From an uncultured Caldisericota bacterium (lineage in GTDB: Bacteria > Caldisericota > Caldisericia > Cryosericales > Cryosericaceae), in contig CAIQIK010000019.1 in assembly GCA_903871855.1 (NCBI GenBank), positions 1 to 64,000 on the forward strand: DNA of 64,000 nt, read 5' to 3'. Each line of letters starts with the position of its first letter. Position 1 is the stretch's first letter. This document shows positions 7,072 through 15,060 of the stretch, piece after piece. The notes beneath the pieces were generated by a model that was not told where the DNA came from, made no database searches, and worked only from the letters and a program-made list of their open reading frames with translations. The position numbers were made by a program, and so were the translations under genes.

Positions 7072-9443
7072 TTTGGGTTCCCTCCCTGTGACCGCTCCCT
7101 GTCTCTTCTCTCGAATCTGGTGCACTGGTCTAGGAGCGTTCGTACTGCTTCAGCCCACGTGCTGTCGGCCTCTGCGATACTCTTCTCTTTGAGCAGTTCT
7201 TGCATCTGCCAGTTCTCCTTCTTAAATAGCAGAGTCCAGACTTCGCCAGGTTCCCTGAAGAGAGTTGTCAGCTTCTCTTTGGCATCGTTGCCCCACTTCT
7301 CAACCATAAGATCCTTCGCATCCCCTTTGTTTGTCAGCCAGGTCATGATCATAGAGTCATTTGGCTTCTTCACAGTAGAGGCGATGGCAAGCAGGTTGCC
7401 CAGCTGGCTGTCCGTCGGCTTCTCCTCAGAGATGCCCAACGCTGCTCGCCGCTTTATGGCATCTGCCGCGAGCGTCGCTGCAGCTCGCCGAATATCGGCG
7501 GTCAAGGCCGCTGAGCGCAAAATCTTCAGATACCGTTTTTCCTGTTGATTGGGTGAGATCGCCTCTCGGCTCTTGGGGACCCTTTTGGTATCACTCTTGT
7601 CTGTAAATGTGATAGCCTCGCAGTCAAGGATAGGGTGATTGAAGAGGACTTGACCATACCCCTCGGTGCGGCGCTCGCCGATACCCTCGATCTGCAGCCT
7701 GGAGAGTGCTACTGGGAACTTCTCTTTGTCTTCAACGCTAACTACTTCGTAGATGAGACACGTCCCAGCGCAAAGCCCGACAAGGCTGGGGCGCGGCAAC
7801 CCCCACGACGTCTGCCATGACTCGGTCCTGCGCCTGCGTCCAATGCTGTTCATAGGAGCGTCGGCCACATCGTCCGGATGAAGTGGTCCCAGTTTGCAGC
7901 CCAACTCGTGTTCCAACAGATCCTGCAAGGCATCGGGAGTTACAGCTGGATGAAGTCGCTTCTCGTGAAGCAGTACATCCGACGTTAGCCAGACCGTCAG
8001 CTGGTCGGTCCGCTCAGCGATTTTTTCTGCGCTCGCCGGGACGACTTCAACAATGTGAGCCAGACCATAGTCATCCTTCTTTGAGGAACCAAGGCGCACC
8101 CTGGCCCCTTTCAGATGTTTTTCCAATCCACCACACAGAGGGATGCCCTGCGATATGTGGATACGAGCATGGAACGTCTGTCCTGCGCTGATGGCAGTAT
8201 ACGTGTAGACGCCGCCCACGGATTCGTCAGGGCGCTGATGCTCGTCGTCGATGCTGTTGTGTATGCGAGCCAACATCTTGACCTTCTTGTGGGTCACGCT
8301 CTCTCCATCCCAGTCGATGTAGCCATCGCGGATCCCCTTGTACTGCTTCTCTCGACCGAGGGCCACTCGAAGAGTGTTTTGCGCATCATTGCCATCTGGT
8401 GCCGACGACTTTTCGCGGAACAGCGCCCACGGTACCGGCAGGCCCCCCTTTCCAGCAATATCGATCGTGGCGTTGGACACGAGCACCCCGCCGTTGATGA
8501 TGGCCGAGTCTGCGTCGACGCCTGCCTTCCTCAGCGCCTTTGAGACCACGGGCAGGAGGTACGTTCCTGGCAGGTAGTCCAGTGACTCGACAACGTTCCC
8601 TTTCTTCGCGGAGCTCGCAACAACCGGTGAATCCAGCATCACGGTAACGTCATACCTGCACCAGGTCGTCTGATCATGGACGCCGGTCAATGACAGTGAA
8701 GTCACTGTCGCTTCGCTGTGCGATGGAGTCGGAATACCGGTACCCTGAGCCACTAGCCAGTCGATGAGATCCTGCTCGGTTTCTTGCGGCAGAGACATGT
8801 GAATCTCCATCCTTCCACCACCACGCCGCCGCTTGCCACCGATCCGTTCAGCCAAGCGGCATCCGGCTGCCAGCAAGCCGAGAGCACAGTATTGCCGATC
8901 TGTGGATAGCCCGGTCACATGCATCAACGCGTCAGCATTGAGCACTGTTCCACCGCGCACCATCTCTTCCATGCGCAGGCAGTCTTCTTCAGCCTGCCCA
9001 GTTTCGATCTTCAGCTTGACACCTGGCTTTGTGAACGTGACAACCGTGCGCAAAGCCTCAACCAACTGCGTGTCCTCACGTAACGTCGGGTCCAGTTGCC
9101 CGCGAATCGCCTCCGAGAAGCAAGCGGATCGAACAGAGAGAGCTGCTGGTACCGGCCGCTGCAAACGGCCGTCCACTGCTGGCTGACTGCCAAAGACATA
9201 GTCGACCCACGCCGACCAGGCACCGTTCTTCTTGCCTTCATCCAGACCAAACGCTACCTGTTCACACGCGTCCCGCAAGATGCCAGTCAGTGTCTTAGCA
9301 GGGACATAGGGCAATCCGTCGGCATCACGAGTTACAAGTGCATCCACATCGCCGTGGCGGCCGTACCCGGAACCGATGTGCCAATCTGACAGCATGTTTA
9401 GATGAAACTTCAGAGCCAGAAACTCTCCGCAGCCCGTGCCCAT
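7056..9443 (-). CDS. csx10: Csx10-type protein, apparent Cas7-Cas5-Cas11-like fusion
   Basis: A protein of about 795 aa. Residues 1-220 form a Cas7-like RAMP domain (SDWHIGSG, GDVDALVTRD, YVPAKTLTGILRDA, and a glycine/arginine loop GGKRRRGGGR at 203-212). Residues 250-620 form a second RAMP domain of Cas5 type ending in the loop GIGERRTEGYGQV at about 588-600. The last 165 residues are predicted helical, charged and without RAMP motifs, in the place where III-Dv proteins carry a fused Cas11-like small subunit. Csx10 (TIGR02674) alone marks subtype III-D. Start is an ATG overlapping the cas10 stop as TGATG; a GTG one codon upstream is an alternative. The Cas11 assignment is inference from position and composition. 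Confidence 0.87.
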   Translation of the reverse strand: MGTGCGEFLALKFHLNMLSDWHIGSGYGRHGDVDALVTRDADGLPYVPAKTLTGILRDACEQVAFGLDEGKKNGAWSAWVDYVFGSQPAVDGRLQRPVPAALSVRSACFSEAIRGQLDPTLREDTQLVEALRTVVTFTKPGVKLKIETGQAEEDCLRMEEMVRGGTVLNADALMHVTGLSTDRQYCALGLLAAGCRLAERIGGKRRRGGGRMEIHMSLPQETEQDLIDWLVAQGTGIPTPSHSEATVTSLSLTGVHDQTTWCRYDVTVMLDSPVVASSAKKGNVVESLDYLPGTYLLPVVSKALRKAGVDADSAIINGGVLVSNATIDIAGKGGLPVPWALFREKSSAPDGNDAQNTLRVALGREKQYKGIRDGYIDWDGESVTHKKVKMLARIHNSIDDEHQRPDESVGGVYTYTAISAGQTFHARIHISQGIPLCGGLEKHLKGARVRLGSSKKDDYGLAHIVEVVPASAEKIAERTDQLTVWLTSDVLLHEKRLHPAVTPDALQDLLEHELGCKLGPLHPDDVADAPMNSIGRRRRTESWQTSWGLPRPSLVGLCAGTCLIYEVVSVEDKEKFPVALSRLQIEGIGERRTEGYGQVLFNHPILDCEAITFTDKSDTKRVPKSREAISPNQQEKRYLKILRSAALTADIRRAAATLAADAIKRRAALGISEEKPTDSQLGNLLAIASTVKKPNDSMIMTWLTNKGDAKDLMVEKWGNDAKEKLTTLFREPGEVWTLLFKKENWQMQELLKEKSIAEADSTWAEAVRTLLDQCTRFERRDRERSQGGNPKCRAM

Positions 9444-11227
9444 CACTGATTGCCTCCCTTCTTATCTGGCTTTGTGCCCTTGTCTTCAACGGGCAGGAAG
9501 TCTTTCATCTCCATGGCATCAAGAAGCTGTGTCACATAAACATACCCCGCGCCCTTAGGTCCATTGAGCTTGATGCTCCTCTCGAACAGCGAGGATCGGT
9601 TTCTGTCCATGAGAGCTATTGCCACGGGATACCGGTGCGCAATCAGCTGCAAGGAACGATCGGCGGCTGCCCTGCCGCCGAACAGTGCAGCGCGCAGCTC
9701 GTGAATCTGACTGCTGGGCAGCTTCCACCTGCCTTCCTCGTCTTTCTGCCGAAGCACCTCTACGCGTGTCTTCAGTTGCTCCCATGAATGAAGGGCAGCC
9801 CATTCTCTCTGCCCTTCCCCAACACTGTCCATCTTTTTCTGTGGCGTCACGAGATATGGCGCACCGTAGAGCAGGGTTGCACCATTATCCACTGTGAGCT
9901 TGTCCCGGATATCCTTCAGCTCCATCGAACTCGAGTCGTACAAGACGTGAAAATCCAGCGCGGAACATGGCCATGACCATGTGAGATTCTCATCTTGTTC
10001 CTGCAGCATCTTCTTCTTGGAGCCCTTGGCAGATGAGACCAGCTCCTCGGCCAGGCTGTAGGCAGCGAAGAAGGGGTAGTGTGGCTTCACAATGGCAACG
10101 CCAGCACATGCCGACAGCCAAGCTTTTTCTATTGTTCCCCGGGTCATCCTCTTGGCAATTGGCGTGATGACATCTTCTTGCATCGTCATCTCCTCGAATC
10201 GTCGAAGATACTCTTCAGCGAAGGGCAGGGCAATCTTTGCATCACAGATGACAGTCAGGTCGTCACCGCCCAAGACCAGTGGACGCATTGGCAGAGTGTT
10301 CGTGTCAGCGTCTTTGCCTTTCACGTACGGGACGATGCTCTCGACGGCTCTTGCGAACGCCTTGTGTGTGCATACGTCGACTGCGCATGAAAACGCACGC
10401 AGGGTATCGACATATTTCCTGTTGGTCACGGGAATACCGTCATCCTTGCAGAAATCCTCAAAGTGTAGAAACACCTGCCCAAGTCCATTGCCGTCGGCAT
10501 GCACGATCGCCAACCAGCCATCGTCGCTGAGTTTGTACGCGAACCGCCACTCCCTAGGAGCATCTACATCTGTGGTCCTCTCCTGGATTGCACCTGCAAC
10601 ATCTCTCTTGGCTCTGGTCTGCATTGAGATTGCAGATTCCTTCTCGTCGTTCTCTTCACCCTCGTCGACCTCAGATGCGGGCATGCCGCTAGTCGCGCAC
10701 TCTGCAACCACAGGCAGACGCAAAAACCGCGACTCCGGTCCAGGGCGGCTCGTCCTGAGTTCCTCGTACCGATGGTATGCCCTCCTCAGTGCATCAGGAA
10801 CGCTGCACGGAGCAGACCAGTCAAACTGGACCACCACCCCTTTGATGTCTAGGCCAGGTGCTTCGGTCAGTGCTCTCAGCGTAACTTCACTGACAATGCC
10901 TCTGGCTACCTTTCCATCATCGGTCTCATCATGGACTAGTAGCAGTGCCTTGCCCGAAGCGGCTTCGACCACTTCCACCAACGTACCGTCTTCCTCGATC
11001 GGGGGATTCTGTAGGTGGTTGGTCAGAGCCCTCTGCAACTCCTCCGGGTCCTCGCGGTACAAATCTTGATGGGTCAGTTTCTTGACTGCATCGAGCACCC
11101 ACTTGGTCCCTGCCAACCTTGTAAGCTCCGACGCCCCCATGTTTTCCCGAAGCTTGTTCGTAGCATAGATGTATGCCTGGTTGCCAGACGTCTCCAATAA
11201 CACCAGACTCACATTGTTCTCGGCCAT
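9443..11227 (-). CDS. cas10: Cas10 large subunit without HD nuclease domain
   Basis: The signature protein of type III CRISPR effectors, 594 aa. It starts directly in the first palm domain (VSLVLLETSGNQAYIYATNK) and so lacks the N-terminal HD DNase domain found in many Cas10s. The second palm has ADGNGLG (about 244) and an intact GGDD cyclase motif (320-323), so it should convert ATP to cyclic oligoadenylate when target RNA is bound. No clear zinc-finger cysteines are visible. Start is the ATG at 11227, with GGAGG 6 nt upstream; an in-frame start at 11245 lacks a site. First gene of the operon, with TGATG coupling to csx10. The final 20 residues are Lys/Gly-rich. Confidence 0.93.
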   Translation of the reverse strand: MAENNVSLVLLETSGNQAYIYATNKLRENMGASELTRLAGTKWVLDAVKKLTHQDLYREDPEELQRALTNHLQNPPIEEDGTLVEVVEAASGKALLLVHDETDDGKVARGIVSEVTLRALTEAPGLDIKGVVVQFDWSAPCSVPDALRRAYHRYEELRTSRPGPESRFLRLPVVAECATSGMPASEVDEGEENDEKESAISMQTRAKRDVAGAIQERTTDVDAPREWRFAYKLSDDGWLAIVHADGNGLGQVFLHFEDFCKDDGIPVTNRKYVDTLRAFSCAVDVCTHKAFARAVESIVPYVKGKDADTNTLPMRPLVLGGDDLTVICDAKIALPFAEEYLRRFEEMTMQEDVITPIAKRMTRGTIEKAWLSACAGVAIVKPHYPFFAAYSLAEELVSSAKGSKKKMLQEQDENLTWSWPCSALDFHVLYDSSSMELKDIRDKLTVDNGATLLYGAPYLVTPQKKMDSVGEGQREWAALHSWEQLKTRVEVLRQKDEEGRWKLPSSQIHELRAALFGGRAAADRSLQLIAHRYPVAIALMDRNRSSLFERSIKLNGPKGAGYVYVTQLLDAMEMKDFLPVEDKGTKPDKKGGNQ

Positions 11228-11462
11228 CGTGCCTCCTTTGATCAAGCTGGTCTACGTTGAGTACCTTCGGCAATGAGGTAACAGTACCCGGCTTCGAGGT
11301 CGCCCTGATGCGGGACTCATGGTTCGCATGAATGGGAACGCTATCTGAAAGCGAACCACACATGCATTCATCTCGCCCTCCTTTGGTCGGGCCGGACAAA
11401 CTACAGCGCTGTTAATCAGCTGGCGAACGAGCAGAGACTCTGCATTTCCGTCCGCCACCAGC

Positions 11463-11489
11463 ATTCTAGCTTTTGACCACTTTTGTCAA
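11463..11489 (-). promoter_or_regulatory. Candidate cas operon promoter with adjoining inverted repeat
   Basis: On the minus strand TTGACA (11484-11489) and TAGAAT (11463-11468) are 15 bp apart, slightly short. Just upstream lies the inverted repeat CATGTC-GT-GACATG (11491-11504), a possible operator. Transcription from here would give a leader of about 230 nt before cas10, in which I see no convincing gene. Confidence 0.4.
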
Positions 11490-11619
11490 GCATGTCGTGA
11501 CATGTGTCGGCATCGCGGTGATCGCCTTGTTATCAGTTGTCTAGCAGTGGGCGTTCCCGACAAGAGGTTCAGAAGATGCTGGGGTGAGACCTGTTCTCCC
11601 TATCACACGGCAGAAGGCC

Positions 11620-11715
11620 CTTGGGAATGACGGTCGCATAAATGGGAATGGATTCCCGCTTTCGCGGGAATGACAGATAGGCGCGCGGGAATGACGGAGC
11701 AAGGGCAGGAATGAC
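11620..11715. repeat. REP-like repeat cluster
   Basis: A full ATTCCCGC...GCGGGAAT palindrome at 11652-11671 is surrounded by half-copies ending GGGAATGACGG or GGAATGACG at about 11622, 11686 and 11707. The last half-copy runs straight into the truncated mscL gene. Confidence 0.7.
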
Positions 11716-11928
11716 GTGCTGCGAGGACGGAAGCAGCAGAAGTTCGCTCTTAAGGGCAGCATGATCGACCTGGCCGTCGCCGTCATCATTGGCGACGCGG
11801 TCGGCAAGGTCATCACATCTCTCGTGGGTGACATCCTGATGCCCCCGATCGGCCTTCTGCTGGGGCGCGTCGATTTTGCCAGCCTGCACATCAACCTCAG
11901 TCGCACGAGTGCATGTTTCCGCGGTTGA
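11716..11928 (+). pseudogene. mscL: Truncated mscL (large mechanosensitive channel) remnant
   Basis: The frame encodes the N-terminal quarter to half of Msc[28 protein letters not shown] followed by [15 protein letters not shown], i.e. the amphipathic start and first membrane helix. MscL is normally about 130-150 aa; here similarity stops after about 58 residues, and the frame closes within the hairpin CCGCGGTT-GAAC-AACCGCGG (11919-11938). The periplasmic loop, second helix and C-terminal bundle are missing. The start (GTG at 11716) has no ribosome site and abuts REP half-repeats, so the 5' end may also be damaged. It is unlikely to form a channel. Confidence 0.8.
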
Positions 11929-12051
11929 ACAACCGCGGCCCAATTGAAGCTTGTGTATGTCATCTGGATGAGTTGATGCGTGAGCGTGGCAAGCAGGGCA
12001 AAGCTGCATATACTTACGTCCTGCGGAGGTCGTTCCGCTGGGAGGAAGCCC

Positions 12052-12585
12052 ATGCAGGTCGCAGGGAAACAGCTCAAGGTCCTGGTTGCATATTACTCCT
12101 CCGCCGGCCACACGCGGACCATCGCCGAACAGATCGCCAAGGCAGCACAGGCAGATCTGGAGGAACTCCGGGCAGTCGGGGAGCCCTCGGGGACAGGAGC
12201 ACGGCACTACTTCTGGACACTGCGCTATTTGCTGCTGTCTCAGAAGCCTCCGCTGATCCTTGCCCAACACGACGCTTCAACCTATGACCTCATCATTCTG
12301 GGCAGTCCTGTCTGGCTCGGCACATTCAGTCCCGTGCTTCGCAGCTATATCCGGGCAGCCCCTCTCGCACGCAAGCGCGTCGCGCTCTTTTGCAGTTATC
12401 GCAACTCTCCGGGGTCCGCATTTAAACATGTCACCCGTATGTTGGGCACATCGGGTGTCATAGTGGGCACTCTCAGTTTCGTCGACCCCGTTGCAGCAGG
12501 ACTGAGCAGTATCACCATACGGGCTCAACGCTGGGCGCACGAGCTCGAACTCTCCCTGGCTGCACAGGCAGAAACTCCGATGTAA
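12052..12585 (+). CDS. Flavodoxin-like protein
   Basis: A 177-aa FMN-binding electron-transfer protein. The N-terminal strand and phosphate loop read VLVAYYSSAGHTRTIAEQIA (about 12-31), and the second FMN loop is LGSPVWLGTFSPVLRSYI (about 80). The set is typical of the flavodoxin/NADPH-quinone-oxidoreductase-like group. Start is the ATG at 12052, 6 nt after GGAGGA; an upstream in-frame start is without a site. It stands alone between the mscL remnant and a membrane protein, so its redox partner is not evident. Confidence 0.85.
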   Translation: MQVAGKQLKVLVAYYSSAGHTRTIAEQIAKAAQADLEELRAVGEPSGTGARHYFWTLRYLLLSQKPPLILAQHDASTYDLIILGSPVWLGTFSPVLRSYIRAAPLARKRVALFCSYRNSPGSAFKHVTRMLGTSGVIVGTLSFVDPVAAGLSSITIRAQRWAHELELSLAAQAETPM

Positions 12586-12693
12586 CTTACCAGCCTGTCT
12601 GCCGTATATGAGGTGAATGGTGCATGAGCCGGCTCAACCCTTTCGACGGGCCTGAGTCCAGGTCTTTTTGCAGCCTGCACAAGGGGGTACGAG

Positions 12694-13341
12694 ATGAACA
12701 ACAACGAACAGCACGAGCGTAACACAAGAGCCCTTGGACTCTTGCTTCTGGCCGTGGGCGCCTGGATCCTGGTCGCCAGGTTTATCCATATCGACGTGGA
12801 AGCCTGGCTGTGGCCTTTCTGGATCATCGTTCCCGGCGGACTTATCATGGCTCTCGGCTTCCGCGATACGCACCGCAGCAACGAAGGCCTGGTCACCTTT
12901 GGCAGCATTGTCGCCGTGACGGGCATCATCCTCTTCATCCAGAATATCACGGGGCAATGGCAGAGCTGGGCCTATGCGTGGGCTCTTCTGTTTCCAGGAA
13001 GTATCGGCCTCGGTCAGTACCTGTGGGGCAAGCGCGCCGGTGACGTGACAGAGGTTCACAAGGGTGAGAAGACTATGCAGGTTGCGCTCGTTCTGTTTGT
13101 TGCCTTCGGTCTCTTCTTCGAGGTTGTTCTCGGCATCGGAGGGTTCCACCTTGGTACGGCGGGCCGCATCGTCGTGCCCGTCCTCCTGATCGCGGGTGGA
13201 GCAGCCCTATACATCACATCGATGAGTGGCGACCGCAATCAGGTTTCCCCACCTCCGTCGTACCCGCGGAACCCGCCTGTTCCGCCACAGCCCCCTGCCC
13301 AGCAGACCGACTCCCAGGACGACATCGCCCGGCACCTCTAG
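12694..13341 (+). CDS. Multi-spanning membrane protein (LiaF-TM/DUF5668-like)
   Basis: A 215-aa protein with about six hydrophobic segments in three hairpin-like pairs, each with pattern G-(L/A)-x-L-hydrophobic-G and a short linker. This organisation resembles the LiaI/LiaF transmembrane family found in envelope-stress proteins. The C-terminal 30 residues are Pro/Gln-rich (PPVPPQPPAQQ), probably cytoplasmic and unstructured. AGGGGG lies 6 nt before the ATG and a strong terminator follows. The function is unknown. Confidence 0.75.
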   Translation: MNNNEQHERNTRALGLLLLAVGAWILVARFIHIDVEAWLWPFWIIVPGGLIMALGFRDTHRSNEGLVTFGSIVAVTGIILFIQNITGQWQSWAYAWALLFPGSIGLGQYLWGKRAGDVTEVHKGEKTMQVALVLFVAFGLFFEVVLGIGGFHLGTAGRIVVPVLLIAGGAALYITSMSGDRNQVSPPPSYPRNPPVPPQPPAQQTDSQDDIARHL

Positions 13342-13366
13342 AACGCCAGACCTGTCCGTTCCTCTG

Positions 13367-13396
13367 CCCAGCCGCTATGCGGCTGGGTCCTTTTTT
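13367..13396 (+). terminator. Rho-independent terminator
   Basis: CCCAGCCGC (13367-13375) pairs with GCGGCTGGG (13379-13387), followed by CC and six T. It ends the membrane protein gene at 13341. Confidence 0.93.
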
Positions 13397-13424
13397 GTTA
13401 CACCATGTGCCCCCGGAACACGGG

Positions 13425-13453
13425 TTGACAGCCGCGTGAGCTGTTCCTATAGT
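13425..13453 (+). promoter_or_regulatory. Sigma-70-type promoter
   Basis: TTGACA (13425-13430), 17-bp spacer, TATAGT (13448-13453). Transcription would begin at about 13460, leaving a 29-nt leader before the ECF S-component gene, too short for a riboswitch. Confidence 0.8.
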
Positions 13454-13488
13454 GAGGGGCATCCATCCTGCTGGATATCGAGGTACCG

Positions 13489-14019
13489 ATGACACGACAC
13501 TTTCCTGTCCGAACCCTGGCGACCACCGGTCTGCTGCTGGCCGTGGGGCTGCTGCTGCCCATAGTGTTTCACTCCCTGCTGGGAGCGGCGGGCGGCAGGG
13601 CCTTCCTGCCGATGCACTATGCGGTCCTGCTGGGCGGATTGCTGGTGGGTCCCGTTGCAGGGGCATTCCTCGGCATTGCCACACCCCTGCTCAACACACT
13701 CATGACGGGCATGCCAGCGGTTGCCATCCTGCCACCCATGGTCGTCGAGCTGACTGTCTACGGTTTGGCCGCTGGATTTGCACATCATCGCTGGAGACTC
13801 GCGCCTCTCTGGTCCCTCCTTCTCGCCATGACGGCAGGCAGAATCGCCCTGGGTCTCGCAGTCGCCCTGGTGGGACCATCCATCGGCCTGAAGGCTGAAC
13901 CTGTCGCCTACGTCCTTGCCGCCATCGTCACGGGCCTTCCCGGCATCGCCGTGCAGGTCGTAGCCATTTCACTCCTTCTCGCGCGCGGACGCCTCGAGCG
14001 GTCGATCGCGAACCGCTGA
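13489..14019 (+). CDS. ECF transporter S component
   Basis: A 176-aa integral membrane protein with about five to six helices. The pattern FLPMHYAVLLGGLLVGPVAG followed by PLLNTLMTGMP and a second conserved helix around residue 85 is typical of substrate-binding S components of energy-coupling-factor vitamin transporters. No energising module (EcfA/A'/T) lies nearby, so it would share a module encoded elsewhere (group II type). The substrate cannot be told from sequence. GAGGT precedes the ATG. It has its own promoter. Confidence 0.8.
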   Translation: MTRHFPVRTLATTGLLLAVGLLLPIVFHSLLGAAGGRAFLPMHYAVLLGGLLVGPVAGAFLGIATPLLNTLMTGMPAVAILPPMVVELTVYGLAAGFAHHRWRLAPLWSLLLAMTAGRIALGLAVALVGPSIGLKAEPVAYVLAAIVTGLPGIAVQVVAISLLLARGRLERSIANR

Positions 14020-14106
14020 TGTAATCCGTCCTTCCACATACGTTTCACGATGTCCTTAATGCATCCGTTATGCTGAAGAAGAATCGAGCTTCCGAGGAGG
14101 AGACAC

Positions 14107-14853
14107 ATGTACGAAGTAGTATTGCTCCGGCACGGTGAAAGCACATGGAACAACGAGAACCGGTTTACCGGTTGGACCGACGTCGACCTGTCTGACAAGG
14201 GAATTGCCGAGGCACACGACGCAGGCAAGCTCCTGAAGGAGAGCGGGTTCACGTTCGACCTGGCATATACATCGGTCCTCAAGCGGGCCATCCGCACGCT
14301 GTGGATCGTCCTCGACGAGATGGACCTCATGTGGATCCCTCAGGTGCGCAGCTGGCGGCTCAACGAGCGTCACTACGGAGCCCTGCAGGGACTCAACAAG
14401 GCAGAGACAGCCGCGAAGTATGGCGACGCACAGGTCAAGCTGTGGAGGCGCAGCTACGTCATCCAGCCACCTGCTCTTGAGAGGTCGGATGACCGCTGGC
14501 CGGGGCATGACGCCCGCTACGCGGACGTCTCCCCTGAAGAACTGCCGGTAACAGAATGTCTCAAGGATACCGTTGCACGGTTCGTTCCCTATTGGGAGGA
14601 GACAATTGCCCCGTCGGTGAAGGCCGGCCGAAAGGTCATCATCGCCGCCCATGGCAACTCGCTCCGTGCCCTCGTGAAGTACCTCGACGACATCAGCGAC
14701 GACGACATCGTGGAACTCAACATCCCGACAGGCATCCCGCTCGTGTACCAGCTGGACGACCACCTCAAGCCGATCAGCCACGCCTACCTCGGCGACTCCG
14801 AGGCCGTCGCCAGGGCTGCTGCTGCCGTGGCAAACCAGGCAAAGGCCAGGTAG
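14107..14853 (+). CDS. gpmA: 2,3-bisphosphoglycerate-dependent phosphoglycerate mutase
   Basis: A 248-aa cytosolic glycolytic enzyme that interconverts 3- and 2-phosphoglycerate. The phosphohistidine motif LLRHGEST has His9, Glu87 lies in LNERHYG, and the second catalytic His182 lies in AAHGNSLR. [11 protein letters not shown] and the family loop [13 protein letters not shown] are also present. Length matches the family (about 250 aa). AGGAGGAG lies 5-6 nt before ATG. The last 15 residues are an Ala-rich extension. Confidence 0.97.
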   Translation: MYEVVLLRHGESTWNNENRFTGWTDVDLSDKGIAEAHDAGKLLKESGFTFDLAYTSVLKRAIRTLWIVLDEMDLMWIPQVRSWRLNERHYGALQGLNKAETAAKYGDAQVKLWRRSYVIQPPALERSDDRWPGHDARYADVSPEELPVTECLKDTVARFVPYWEETIAPSVKAGRKVIIAAHGNSLRALVKYLDDISDDDIVELNIPTGIPLVYQLDDHLKPISHAYLGDSEAVARAAAAVANQAKAR

Positions 14854-15060
14854 CTGGATCAGCATCTGCTCGGGTACAACGACTAAAACACACGATCGTT
14901 GTACCTGCGAAGGCTGCCGTCCCCCATGTCGTGCGGACGATCGGGAACTTCGTGAGATGATGTGACGTCTCAGATGGGTAAGATCGGTTGTCTGGCGCGG
15001 TATGTCAGCTGACCAGGGTGATCGAAATAGACTTGCAGTAGACGCTTGGAGGCGATTTTG

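Noticed and set aside
6382-7548. A long plus-strand open frame across the cas7/csx10 junction
   Set aside because: Antisense shadow of two motif-bearing genes; no ribosome site and low-complexity product.
11541-12077. Minus-strand frames opposite mscL and the flavodoxin gene giving FPRKRESI-type peptides
   Set aside because: This peptide is the known translation of REP-like palindromes; not a gene.
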